Position numbers and translations under genes: made by a program
In this document: positions 11,382 through 20,114 of the stretch, piece after piece
Position numbering within the stretch: the stretch's first letter is position 1
Layout: every line of letters begins with the position of its first letter
Assembly (NCBI GenBank): GCA_016710745.1
Contig: JADJVB010000011.1
Coordinates: 1 to 22,982 of the forward strand
Source: Chitinophagaceae bacterium
GTDB lineage: Bacteria > Bacteroidota > Bacteroidia > Chitinophagales > Chitinophagaceae
Length of the DNA: 22,982 nt
Reading direction: 5' to 3'
The notes under the pieces: generated by a model
What the model was told of the DNA's origin: nothing
What the model saw: only the letters and a program-made list of their open reading frames with translations
Database searches by the model: none

Positions 11382-11395
11382 TTGAGCATAATCAA
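11382..11395. promoter_or_regulatory. FNR-like palindrome upstream of the baeRF-usp operon (distal site)
   Basis: TTGA-GCATAA-TCAA: both half-sites match the TTGA/TCAA pattern of FNR-class regulators. Its centre (11388.5) is 22 bp from that of the next palindrome, about two helical turns. A target of the locally encoded REC-Crp regulator is inferred, not shown. Confidence 0.5.
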
Positions 11396-11404
11396 AGATA
11401 AAAC

Positions 11405-11416
11405 TGACGAATGTCA
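11405..11416. promoter_or_regulatory. TGAY-N4-RTCA palindrome upstream of the baeRF-usp operon (proximal site)
   Basis: CTGAC-GAAT-GTCAG is a perfect inverted repeat. A -7-like element TAGTTTCG lies at 11440-11447. A start about 5 nt beyond it puts the palindrome centre near -41.5, the classic position for activation by Crp/Fnr proteins. The baeRF ATG follows at 11465. Confidence 0.6.
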
Positions 11417-11464
11417 GCGTTTCTACGGCTGATAAAAACTAGTTTCGTAACATAAACAAAGATC

Positions 11465-12559
11465 ATGAATCCGGCAATTTCAACAGAAATACGTGAAGTA
11501 ATGGAAGCGGTGCATTATCAGCCGGCAATATCGATCATGATGCCATTTGAACCAAAAAATGGGTTTAAAAGCGAAACTGGCGCATGCACTTGAAATGGCT
11601 ACCGATAAAATAGAGGGGGAACTATTGGAGAACTATCCCAATGAAATGAGTACGCTGTTGATGCGGAAGTTAAAAACGATTATAAATAACCTGAATTTTG
11701 ATACCCATAAAAAAAGTATTGCCATCTATGTTTCACCGGTTTTTGAAAAAGTATTATACCTCGATATAGCTGTCGAAGAAAAGATCATTATTGATGAGGT
11801 CGTTCGAGATCCGTGACCTGGTTTACAGCAAAAAGAAGATCTAAATACCTGGTGCTGCTATTAAGCAACAAAGAAGGACATATTTACTGGGCAATTCTTC
11901 CAGCTTTATAAAAATTGTTTCCAACCATTTTGATCTGGTTAAAGGCGCCAGGATCGATCTGCCCGAAAGGGTGTCAAATTTTCAGATATAACCGGGCGAA
12001 AAGAAATTGAACTGGATAAATTTTTGCGCCGGGTGGATAACGGACTGGATATTATCCTTACAGCTTACCCAATGCCGCTTTTCATAATGGGCGTCAAAAG
12101 AGTTTTGGGTCATTTTAAAAAACTGACAAAACACGCCGGCGCTGTTATAGACTACATACCTGGCCATTATGACAACATGCCGTTGCCTGAACTGAAAGAA
12201 AGTGTGGAACCGTTTATCAAAAACTGGAAAAAAGTAAAGCAACAGGATTTATTAAATCAATTGGATAATGCCGCCGGTAAACAAAAACTGGCTGTTGGAA
12301 TGAAAGATGTTTGGCGTGTGGCAATGGGCCGAAAAGGCCGCCTCCTGCTGGTTGAAAAAAATTATAGGTATGCTGCAGAACATGGAAGCAGTGATGAGAT
12401 CATTTATAAGGCAACGGAACCTTACAACAAATTTTCATATATCAAAGATGCTGTGGATGATGTGATTGAAAAAGTACTCGAAAATGGAGGAGATGTTGAA
12501 TTTGTTGACGAAGGCTTGCTGGCCGGCTATCACCATATTGCCCTGATACAATTTATTAA
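11465..12559 (+). CDS. baeRF-family (bacterial eRF1-like) protein, frameshifted
   Basis: The start ATG 11465 opens 'MNPAISTEIREVMEAVHY'. The frame breaks in A6 near 11555 and resumes as 'MGLKAKLAHALEMATDKIE', then 'KSIAIYVSPVFEKVLYLDI' (about 11700-11770). It breaks again around 11810-11990 and continues from about 12000 to 12550. The tail 'GGDVEFVDEGLLAGYHHIAL' is the type of ending seen in bacterial archaeo-eukaryotic release-factor-like proteins. Expected length is about 365 aa. These proteins resemble the eRF1/Pelota core and are predicted to act on stalled or resting ribosomes; the exact reaction is unproven. The usp gene follows after 16 nt, so the two are probably one operon. I place the stop at 12557-12559 assuming one missing T in the preceding T-run; as written the frame runs on into usp. 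Assignment to a baeRF subfamily is not attempted. Confidence 0.72.
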
Positions 12560-12575
12560 TTTAAAAACATTTTTT

Positions 12576-13391
12576 ATGAAAACAATACTGGTTACAACAG
12601 ACTTTTCTGCAGCTGCAGGTAATGCCGTTACCTATGCTGCCGACCTGGCTTTATCAATCAATGCCAAACTCCTGATACTCAGTGTGGCTGAGCTGCCGGT
12701 TAGTTACAGCGATGTACCTATCGTACTGGGGCTGGAAGATGTAATGCGAAACACGGAAAATGATATTAAAAAACTAAAAGAAGATGTACAGGCAAAAACG
12801 AACGGCAAAATAGAAATTGAAACTGAAGTTGGAATGGGTGGTTTTTTTCATGAGTTGAAAGAAGTTTGCGAAAGGGTAAAACCGTATACCGTAGTGATGG
12901 GAAGCCAGGGGTAAAACTGCGGCTGAACATATTTTATTTGGCTCGCATGCTACCCATGCCATTAAAGACCTGGAATGGCCCGTTATAACGGTACCGCCTA
13001 ATGCTAAATATACAACAATAAAAAAATAGGATTGGCCAGCGACCTCACCAAAGTGGTGGAATCTACGCCTATTGAGGAAATTAAAATGTTGGTAAACGAC
13101 TTTAATGCCGAATTACATATCCTGAATACAGGTAGAAAAGAGGTCTTCAGCGGTGATATTGTTTTTGAATCCGGACTGATGCAGGAAATGACCATGACCT
13201 TAAATCCTAAGTTTCATTTTATCGCCAACGATAATACCGACGAGGGTATTATTGATTTTGTGGACAAAAATAATATTGACCTGTTGGTCGTATTACCAAA
13301 ACGACATAACCTGTTGAGCAGGCTGATCCATAAAAGTCACAGTAAGCAATTGGTGTTACATAGCCACGCGCCGGTGATGGCGATACATTGA
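12576..13391 (+). CDS. Tandem universal stress protein (UspA family), frameshifted
   Basis: ATG 12576 opens 'MKTILVTTDFSAAAGNAV', the Usp beta1-alpha1 start. The first domain ends in an ATP-loop, GSQG-(9 residues)-GS followed by 'PVITVP', once a surplus G at 12908-12911 is removed. That fits the G2xG9xG(S/T) pattern of ATP-binding Usp proteins. A missing A in the A-run at 13020-13026 is needed to join the second domain ('IGLASDLTKVVE' to 'HAPVMAIH'). The second domain lacks the glycine loop and is probably structural, as in many tandem Usp proteins. Total is about 271 aa. It is likely co-transcribed with the baeRF gene. Usp proteins are cytosolic and accumulate on growth arrest or oxygen limitation. 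Confidence 0.9.
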
Positions 13392-13400
13392 TCGTTATCA
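13389..13400. promoter_or_regulatory. TGAY-N4-RTCA palindrome directly after usp
   Basis: TTGAT-CGTT-ATCAG; the first T of TGAT is the first base of the usp stop codon. It sits at the left end of a 470-bp gene-free region, 473 bp before ytxH, so it does not obviously serve that gene. It could drive the short transcript proposed for 13425-13642. Confidence 0.4.
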
Positions 13401-13606
13401 GTTAATAGCAAAAATTTATCTTGTTTTCTCCGGCGATTCCTGATAGCGCATCAAACGATGGTTCAGTAGCCGCCCGCAAAATGATATGCCTGGCAGTGCG
13501 GCGGCAAGCCTGCAAACCCCTGCAAATTGTGGAGCAGGCACTTGTTTTTGAGTAGTTGAATTGGATTTCTGTAAAAGGAGGGAGAGGTGTAACAATGGTG
13601 AACTGT

Positions 13607-13642
13607 AAAAAAAGGGGCAGGATGAACATTCAGCCCCGTTTT
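13607..13642 (+). terminator. Hairpin terminator, possibly bidirectional
   Basis: GGGGC (13614-13618) pairs with GCCCC (13633-13637), with an inner TGAA/TTCA pairing. It is followed by GTTTTAT on the plus strand and preceded by seven A's, which would be a T-tract on the minus strand. It lies 216 nt after the usp stop, rather far for that operon, which is why a separate short transcript is considered. Confidence 0.65.
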
Positions 13643-13766
13643 ATATCCAATATCCTGTGAAAAACCTTCGTAAAAATAATGACAGGCTTTTACATTGATG
13701 GGAACCACGGTCAATAATTACAATGATTGTAAACATTCCTTAGTACACCATAGAGATCTTCTATAT

Positions 13767-13778
13767 TGACTTGTATCA
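13767..13778. promoter_or_regulatory. TGAY-N4-RTCA palindrome upstream of ytxH
   Basis: TTGAC-TTGT-ATCAT, 84 bp before the ytxH ATG. It overlaps a second inverted repeat TATCA-TCGT-TGATA (13774-13787). It shares TGAYTTRTATCATC with the site in front of the histidine kinase at 14898, so the two are alike beyond the palindrome core. Confidence 0.6.
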
Positions 13779-13861
13779 TCGTTGATAATGCCCGCGGTCA
13801 TTTTTAAAAATCAGTCTTTCCGGTACCTTGCATGCATTAGTTAACCTTTAAATATTAAGTC

Positions 13862-14096
13862 ATGAACACAAGTGGAAAAATACTGGCTGCTGTAGCTGCC
13901 GGAATTGCAGCAGGAGCTGTGTTGGGCATTTTATTTGCCCCGATAAAGGAACCGAAACCAGGCGTAAGATCAATGAAAAGGCAGGAAGCTGGCTGAGGAT
14001 GTTAAAGACAAATTTAACAAAGGCAAGGAGAAGTTTAACGACGTGAAGGAGGAATTCAGGAATAGTGTAAAGGAGAAAATGGAAGAATTCGCTTAG
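13862..14096 (+). CDS. YtxH domain-containing small protein, frameshifted
   Basis: ATG 13862 opens 'MNTSGKILAAVAAGIAAGAV', continuing 'LGILFAP', a hydrophobic glycine/alanine segment typical of YtxH proteins. With two missing bases restored (near 13940 and 13985) it reads 'DKGTETRRKINEKAGKLAED' and ends in a charged helical tail ('KEKMEEFA', TAG 14094-14096), about 78 aa. YtxH proteins are small, single-pass, stress-induced envelope proteins of unknown biochemical role. It heads a three-gene set with the holin-X-like and small hypothetical genes, a common arrangement in Bacteroidota. Confidence 0.82.
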
Positions 14097-14137
14097 CTAT
14101 TTTTGGATCAGTATGATTGACTTTTAAAACAATCAAG

Positions 14138-14479
14138 ATGGAAAAAGCATTTGCGCAGGTTGAAGAATTGGCGGAAACAGTAAAAGAATACGTGAACACC
14201 CGGATAGAAGCGGCAAAATTGAATACAGCTGAGAAAAAGCTCGGGTATTATTGCTACTTGGTGATTGCGGGGCTTATTGTAGCCGCCATTTTTATGTTCT
14301 TTCTGGTATTTGGTTTTATTGTTCTGGCTCTTGGTTTGGGTGATTGGCTGGGAAAACCATGGGCCGGGTTTTTGATCGTAGCTTTCTTGTTCTTGCTTGT
14401 CGCAATAATTATCTGGTTTGCGAGGGTAAAGATCATCCAGTTACCCGTTATGAATGCCTTGATCAAACTATTTTTTTAA
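14138..14479 (+). CDS. Phage holin family/holin-X-like membrane protein
   Basis: Intact frame of 113 aa. I use ATG 14138 ('MEKAFAQVEELAETVKEYV') rather than the upstream TTG at 14117 because the family begins with this amphipathic helix. Two transmembrane helices follow, at about residues 36-62 and 70-92, then a short basic tail. It resembles the 'phage holin family'/Actinobacterial Holin-X group. In Bacteroidota these are chromosomal, not phage genes, and sit beside YtxH proteins; lysis activity is not implied. The YtxH stop lies 41 nt upstream and the next gene starts 8 nt downstream, so this is an operon. Confidence 0.85.
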   Translation: MEKAFAQVEELAETVKEYVNTRIEAAKLNTAEKKLGYYCYLVIAGLIVAAIFMFFLVFGFIVLALGLGDWLGKPWAGFLIVAFLFLLVAIIIWFARVKIIQLPVMNALIKLFF

Positions 14480-14487
14480 GGACGACT

Positions 14488-14817
14488 ATGAAGAAGATTA
14501 AAAGTATAAAACAATTGCGGGCTGAAAAAGGAGGATACGAGAACACCTGGATCAACAGGAGCATACAATGCAAAGCCAATGGGCGGAATTGAATACAGCC
14601 TCAAGCCTTCCAGCCTGATAAAGGATACGTTTAGTTCCGTTTTAAAAGCAGATCAACATCCGGTTTTAATAACGAAAGTTTATTAAAAGGTACACTGGCT
14701 TTTGGCGCTTCATTGCTGGTAAACAGGTTAGCCAATAAAGCCGGTAAAAAATTCAGCGGCCTGTTTAAGAAAAAAGGAAAAACAACGGGAGCCGGCGAAT
14801 TAGATGCCGGTATCTGA
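14488..14817 (+). CDS. Small hypothetical protein of the ytxH operon, frameshifted
   Basis: ATG 14488 opens 'MKKIKSIKQLRAEK' and, after frame corrections, continues through a charged helix. A later part 'LLKGTLAFGASLLVNRLANKAGKKFSGLFKKKGKTTG' (split here: 'LLKGTLAFGASLLVNRLANK', then 'FSGLFKKKGK') ends at TGA 14815-14817. Length is about 110 aa, basic, with one short hydrophobic stretch. I recognise it only as the usual third gene after ytxH and the holin-like gene in Bacteroidota. Function unknown; a membrane-associated partner of the two upstream proteins is a guess. Confidence 0.65.
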
Positions 14818-14897
14818 CCGGTACATATCTTTCCCTTTCCCGGAAATAAATAAAGATTTGCTATCCTCGGGCATCTGTTTTTTATCAGGGCCGATAC

Positions 14898-14909
14898 TGA
14901 TTTATATCA
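14898..14909. promoter_or_regulatory. TGAY-N4-RTCA palindrome upstream of the histidine kinase
   Basis: CTGAT-TTAT-ATCAT, 69 bp before the kinase ATG at 14978, within the 160-bp gap after the ytxH operon. If the regulator encoded next to the kinase binds here, the two-component system is autoregulated. Confidence 0.6.
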
Positions 14910-14977
14910 TCAATAACCCACGGTTTATTTAGTGATCTTGGTATCCGTGAATATTAACAAATAAGGTATACCGAATC

Positions 14978-16584
14978 ATGCTTCTTACGCACAATAAAAG
15001 GGATTCAAAGAATTTTGAGACATTCTTTGAATATGCTACCATGGGCATTGTGATAACCGACAGCGTTGGCAAAATCACAGCCGTAAACCCCTATGCTTTG
15101 AATGAGTTTGGATATACTGCAGACGAATTGATCGGAGAAAAAATTGAAATATTGATTCCCGCCCGGTTTCATAAAAACACAGTCAGTATCATTTGAATTA
15201 CCATGAACAACCTGTATCAAGCGAGAATGGGTTTGGAATGGAATTGGCAGCCAGCAAAAAGACGGAAGCGAGATTGATGTTGAAATCAGCTTGAGCAATT
15301 ATCAAATAAACAACGACAATTATGTAATCGCATTTATCAATAATGTTACGTTAAGAAGAAAGGCGGAGGCTAAAATTGAAAAGCTGTACAATGAACTGGA
15401 GGTTGTTGTAGAGCAACGGACAAAAGATCTGAAAAAGGCGCTATTGGATTTTAAAAAGCCCAGGTTGAACTGGATAAAGCGACTTCATTTCAGAAAGCAA
15501 TAATCGACAATGCCGGCGCCAGCGATCGTTGCTACCGATACGAAAGGCCTGATCACGGTATTTAATCCGGAAGCCTCTTTGAATATCGGTATTCACAGTC
15601 GGAAGTCATTGGTAAAATGACCCCGATCCTGTTTCATGATAAAAATGAAATTAACAGAAGACGTGCTGACTTGTTCAGTGAGTTTGGGATCAAACTGAAA
15701 AATGATTTTGACGTCATGGTCGAAAAGCAAAATGAAATATCCATGAAGAAGAGCAATACACCTATACAAGAAAAGACGGCAGTACGTTTCCGGTGTCTTT
15801 AACAATCAGCGCGGTAAAGATAAAAACGGAACCATTACCGGTTTTATGGGGTATCCATTGATATTACGGAAAGAAAGAAAGCAGAAGAAAACTAACCCGG
15901 TCACTTGAAAAGAGAGAGACTGGTGAACTGAAAACGAGGTTTGTATCCATGGCGTCTCACGAATTTCGCACGCCATTAAGCACGATCCTCTCTTCGGCCT
16001 ACTTAATTGAAAATACAGCGATACAAAGGATCAGCCCGACAGGGAAAAACATTTGCACCGTATTACCCTCCTCAGTAAGGATGTTTACTGATATTTTGAA
16101 CGACTTTTTAAGCCTCGGAAAAATTGAAGAGGGAAAAATACAAGTCAGGCTAACCCTTTTAATATTGAACAGGTAATAATATTGTTGATGAGATTCAAGT
16201 TAACCTTTAAAAGAAGCAAATTGTCATTTAGTCATACAGGCCTGACAGACACGTTTCTGGATCAAACGCTGCTTAAAATATGATCTATAATCTGGTTTCA
16301 AACGCCAGAAATTCTCGCCCGAAAAAAAGCCTTATTGAAATCAAACAACTTACCGGAAGCAGTGAACTGGTGCTTTCTGTTAAGGACAGGGGATTGGCAT
16401 TTCCAAAGAGGATGAAAACATTTAATGGAACGTTTCTTTCGCGGTGTTAATGCCGGGAATATTCAAGGCACTCGGTTTAGGGCTGCATCTTGTTTCTAAA
16501 TATGCCGAGTTGATGAACGGAACAGTGGATTGTATAAGTGAGCTGGAAAGGAACTGAACCTTTGGAGGATAACATTTAATCTAA
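14978..16584 (+). CDS. PAS-PAS sensor histidine kinase, frameshifted
   Basis: ATG 14978. First PAS domain about 15010-15350 ('FFEYATMGIVITDSVGKITA', 'NEFGYTADELIGEKIEILIP'), then a coiled coil ('YNELEVVVEQRTKDLKKALL'), a second PAS about 15500-15880 ('IDNAGA..IVATDTKGLITV', 'SIDITERKKAEE'), and HisKA with H-box 'SHEFRTPL' (His codon 15958-15960). The HATPase has an N-box-like 'NLVSNAR' (about 16290), a G1-like 'DRG.GIS', and 'LGLHLVSKYAELMNGTVDC' (about 16480-16535). No signal peptide or transmembrane helix is seen, so it is a cytosolic sensor, about 535 aa. At least eight one-base shifts must be corrected; the 3' end is approximate. The regulator gene follows directly. The PAS ligand is unknown: no heme or flavin residues can be assigned safely from the broken frames. 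Confidence 0.85.
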
Positions 16585-16596
16585 CAAACAAAAGCC

Positions 16597-17628
16597 ATGA
16601 AAAAGATATTATTAATTAAAGATAATCTGATATCCTCAATAATACCGCGGAAATACTGGAATTATCGAACTACAGGTTTTTTTGGCAGAGAATGGAAAAT
16701 TAGGTTGATAAGGCCATTAAAAATGAACCTGATCTGATCATTTGCGATATTATGATGCCTGTGCTGGATGGCTATGGCGTACGTACATGCTATACATAAA
16801 AATGAAGCCATAAAAAATACGCCTTTTATTTTTTAACCGCAAAACAGATCGTCGGATTTTAGAAAAGGCATGGAACTGGGTGCCGACGACTATATCACCA
16901 AGCCCTTTCCGGGAACGGAATTACTGAATGCGGTAGACAGCCGGTTAAAAAAATTGATCTGCTTAAAGATGGTTTGGTTACTGAAAATAAAGCGCTGCTT
17001 GGAGGCTGCCGGGGCTCCATCGACCTGAAAGCATTTATAGAAGGACGTAATATTAACCGGTATAAAAAGAAACAGGTGATTTATTCGGAGGAAATTATCC
17101 CAATTGTTTGTATTATGTTTTAACGGAAAGTTAAAGTAAGCAAAACGAATGATGATGGAAAGGAATTTGTAACCGAACTTTCAGTCCGGGCGTATTATAG
17201 GGATATATCGCACCGTTTCCAAAGAAACCGTTTTTCTTTGTCAGGACACCGCAAAAGGATGGAGGGAATTGGAACTGCCAATATACCCGGGAAGAATTTG
17301 AGGAACTGATCAACTACATTCTGAAGTAACTCAAACATTTATCCATTTGTTGGCCAACAATGTTTCGGAAAAGAAAATCAGCTTTGGACATTGTTATAAC
17401 TCACTTGCAAAGTAGTAGAGGCGTCATTGTTGATCCAAAAAATATCAACAGAAAAGGGATGAAAAATTTGTCATTGATATAAACCGGGATAGTCTGGCAA
17501 CCATTGCCGGTACGGCAAAGAATCCTCGATACGCAAACTCGGTGATTTTAAAAACGAAAAACCGATCGATGTGGATGGCGGAGGTATCGTTGCCGTGAAT
17601 CAGAAAACTGGAGCATCTGTTGAATTAG
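16597..17628 (+). CDS. Response regulator: REC domain fused to Crp/Fnr-type cNMP-fold and HTH, frameshifted
   Basis: ATG 16597 opens 'MKKILLIKDN'. The receiver domain has phospho-acceptor D in 'IICDIMMPVLDG' (codon 16746-16748) and the conserved lysine in 'DDYITKPF' (16900-16902). The first acidic pocket residue reads K instead of E/D ('LIKDN'). A linker leads into a cyclic-nucleotide-binding fold ('FIEGRNINRYKKKQVIYSEG', 'YYVLTGKVKVSKTNDDGKEF', about 17020-17180). A Crp-type winged helix follows, about 17370-17620, with recognition helix 'TAKESSIRKLGDF' (E 17520-17522, R 17532-17534), aligning with the E and R that read TGA half-sites in Crp/Fnr. About 344 aa; the stop at 17626-17628 assumes one more indel, otherwise the frame reads about 17 codons further. 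Partner of the upstream kinase. Confidence 0.86.
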
Positions 17629-17667
17629 ATGCGCTGACCCCTGTGTGTGTGCATTATTTCTCTTATT

Positions 17668-18297
17668 TTATTTGATAGCAGTCTGCTGTTTCAGTACATT
17701 TTTGATACCATGTCCTTTACCAGCATTTGCCGCATTCAGGGCCAACGTTTGAGTTGTTAACGGATTCCAAAGATTCACTTTGGGCTGAGTAAAGAAGATG
17801 TTTTTTTCCGGAGTTCATAAAAATTACTTCCTGTGAAATATTTTGTATCCCTCCGTATAATAGCCGCGTGTAAACCCAGTTACATGGTTCTGTAATAACC
17901 AAAAACGGTTTTGGATAAATATATTACGCAGAATATTGTACCCTGCCGGCACGTAATAGCGCTCCTTTGGTTTTATCGAGGCATAAACCCTATAACCGCA
18001 TCTATACCACTTTTGCTGAGTCTGTCAAGGACCGTTGTTCCGTCTGTAGTTTGCCTTAGGGTTAAATTCATCGCAGGAGCAACTGCCGTAAGCCCAGTGC
18101 TTCAGGTTCAGCAACAATATGTTCTTCCATTTTTTTCCCGGATGGAATGGTCGGGCTTATTGATCTGGCCCAACACCAGTATTTTACCATAAGCTTTTGG
18201 GATAAGTCATTTCCGTGGAGGTGGTTATTTTGATGAGGGGTACAACCGGCAAACTACAGTAAAAAGCCGGCAACAACTTAAATTTATTTTTCATCAT
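17668..18297 (-). CDS. Lipoprotein-like secreted hypothetical protein, frameshifted
   Basis: Start ATG 18297 (or 18294) gives '(M)MKNKFKLLPAFY'. In a neighbouring frame the next residues read 'FAGCTP', a typical Bacteroidota lipobox. Corrected pieces then read 'AYGKILVLGQINKPDHSIRE', 'LSKSGIDAVI', 'FWLYYRTM', 'NFYEL', 'LLYSAQSESLE', 'YGKMIVKDMV' (approximate) and end 'LKQQTAIK' with TAA at 17668-17670, about 205 aa. It resembles small Bacteroidota lipoproteins in which a Rossmann-like start is followed by a 'LLYSxQSxSF' segment; I cannot name a family with confidence. It converges tail to tail with the regulator gene (39 nt apart). It has its own upstream palindrome. Confidence 0.6.
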
Positions 18298-18349
18298 GCA
18301 CAGGCTTATGATTCATTTACAAATTACATGTAACCTCATGAAAGAAGAA

Positions 18350-18361
18350 TGATGCCTGTCA
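18350..18361. promoter_or_regulatory. TGAY-N4-RTCA palindrome upstream of the lipoprotein-like gene
   Basis: ATGAT-GCCT-GTCAG between the L,D-transpeptidase stop (18459) and the ATG at 18297. On the minus strand TAATTTG (18326-18320) is a -7-like element. A start near 18314 would place the palindrome centre at about -41.5. Confidence 0.58.
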
Positions 18362-18458
18362 GGGTTTCTTATGTGATAACGGTAGTCAATCTGTTATTGG
18401 GCACTGGAAAGCCGGGTGATCACCCAATTGAAATAAAATCAACCAGCGCTCTCGTTTT

Positions 18459-20114
18459 TTATCGCGAAAACTTTTTGTAAAACATCTTGGTAAAAAGAAC
18501 CCCGCCTGCAGAGTCGATGCCGGCCGCAGGGGTTGTACCAGACAACAACAGGCATCTGTATGCTGGCGGGTACGGTTATAGTGACTGGTTCTCGTAAACA
18601 TCCCTTTGGTTGAGTGCAACAACAGAACAGCATTGTTTTCGAGGATAAGATGTCCTAATTCCATAGGTTTCTGCATACGCATGCAACCATGACTGAAATA
18701 TCGTTTGTTGAGCATAAAGGTTTTTCTTATTGTTCGTGTCGGGCAGATAAACGCCAAAAGGGTTGTAAAAATTCAATTTCAATAATCTCAGTAAGTATTA
18801 TCACATCCCGTGCTTTGACGGATGAGGGCGGAAGTCTGTGGCGCCCAATGCTTCCTCAGTTAATAGAATAGGGGGATCTATCATTTTTCCGGCCCGGTTT
18901 AACACCAAGTAATTGCTTCGTATTAATGCGGGCCCGGATTTCTCTTGAGGATCGGTAGTTCCTTTGTGGCGATACTGTACGGAACATGCCAGTAAGGGTA
19001 AAGGAGGATCACTTCATCTATCTGCATTGGTAAGCGCAGGTGTAGGCGTAGATTTTTGCCAACAACCATACGCATGCGTTCAGGAGCATCTGGTTGTTTC
19101 TGTACAATTTCCCCTGGGCTTAGGCAATGGAATATTATTCAAGCAATCACGGATTGATTCTTGTGTAAGGCAATGCAACCACCCCCAGTAATTACGTGAT
19201 ACTGTTAATTGTTAAATTTCAGCTTTAGTAGCAATATCCAGTTCCTGTAAAGTGGAGGAACGCAGCACCCCGTCGGCAAGAAGACAAAAATTGCTTCTGT
19301 GCTTCTTTACCTGTTGTACAAGCAACTATCGGGTATACTTTGTCGCTCACAGACGTAGTAACTCCCAATTGGTACACTCTTGTGATCAACGGTTTATTGC
19401 CTGCATTCACTTTCTTCGACGTGATGATGATTTCCCGGTAACTGCTGTTTGAGATTTCGAATTGTATCCATCTTAACCTCAATGCTATCAAGCTCGGACT
19501 TCAGGTAGTACAGGCGACAGGTAGCCGGGCAATGAGGGTAACTCGTTCTTTCTTTAACCTGCTCAACCAGCAAAGCAGGGATATCCTCGCAACCCGGTTT
19601 ATAATTGAGCCCATTGTAGCCCTGGGCCGGCTTCTTTCATTGCCATGGGTTTAAATCGCTGCAAATACGCAAAGCAGCAACGGTAAAACGGATCTCTGCC
19701 TGCAATGAATTTTCGATGTTTTGGTAAAGATAGTTTCTGTTGCGTAACAAGTCAAAATAATTATACTGGTAATCTTTTTCGCGGAGCCCAAATTCGGGGC
19801 GCGATTGGCTTAAGGTATACAAAGCAGTTCCCCGGTTGTTTGTGCTCCTCGCCCGCCTAAAACCAAACTGCCCCTGTAATTCAACCTGGAATAAAACTGG
19901 GTAACGGCTGCTTTGTTTATATTGGTACTTTAAAAGGGTACGGCTTAACGCTTCAAGGTGTAATTTGTGTAATAGTTGTGATGCTGCAAATGCAGGTGAG
20001 GATCAGCGAAATCAGGAATATTGGGATATGTATTTCCACCGGTTATAAAATATTTTCCGAAAGGAAATTATTAAAATCCAATTTAATTCACTCAAACTGC
20101 CTTTCTGCAGCCAT
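18459..20114 (-). CDS. YcbB/LdtD-like L,D-transpeptidase, heavily frameshifted
   Basis: Cross-links peptidoglycan through L,D (3-3) bonds or anchors proteins to it, in the periplasm. Recognisable pieces in order: N-terminal scaffold 'TQFYSRLNY', 'ALYTLSQSRPEFGLREKDYQ' (about 19790-19850), 'YNGLNYKPGCEDIPALLVEQ' (about 19560-19625), 'MRMVVGKN' (about 19060), 'YPYWHVPYSIATKELLP' (about 18950-19010), 'NFYNPFGVYL', and the catalytic 'YFSHGCMRMQKP' with Cys codon 18683-18685 and His just before it. The stop TAA at 18459-18461 follows 'VYKKFSR'. About 550 aa, normal for YcbB-type enzymes. The start ATG 20114 overlaps the upstream stop (TAATG). No signal peptide can be read there, so the true start may be obscured by indels. 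At least ten shifts are needed to read through. Confidence 0.8.

Larger units (their letters stand above)
13392..13861. other. 470-bp gene-free region between usp and ytxH
   Basis: No plus-strand frame here has a plausible start plus coding character. Minus-strand frames (for example 13463-13714) run straight across a terminator hairpin and resemble nothing. It contains two TGAY-N4-RTCA palindromes (13389 and 13767) and a hairpin terminator at 13607-13642. A small RNA from about 13425 to 13642 is possible. Confidence 0.5.

Noticed and set aside
13463..13714. Open minus-strand frames between usp and ytxH
   Set aside because: They cross a terminator hairpin, lack a ribosome site and show no recognisable protein features.
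14138..14479. Holin-like gene as evidence of a prophage
   Set aside because: It sits beside ytxH in a chromosomal stress operon and no other phage gene, integrase or attachment site is present.
18386..18757. Cysteine-rich minus-strand frame
   Set aside because: It is the L,D-transpeptidase read partly in frame (SHGCMRM) and partly out of frame after indels, not a separate cysteine-rich protein.
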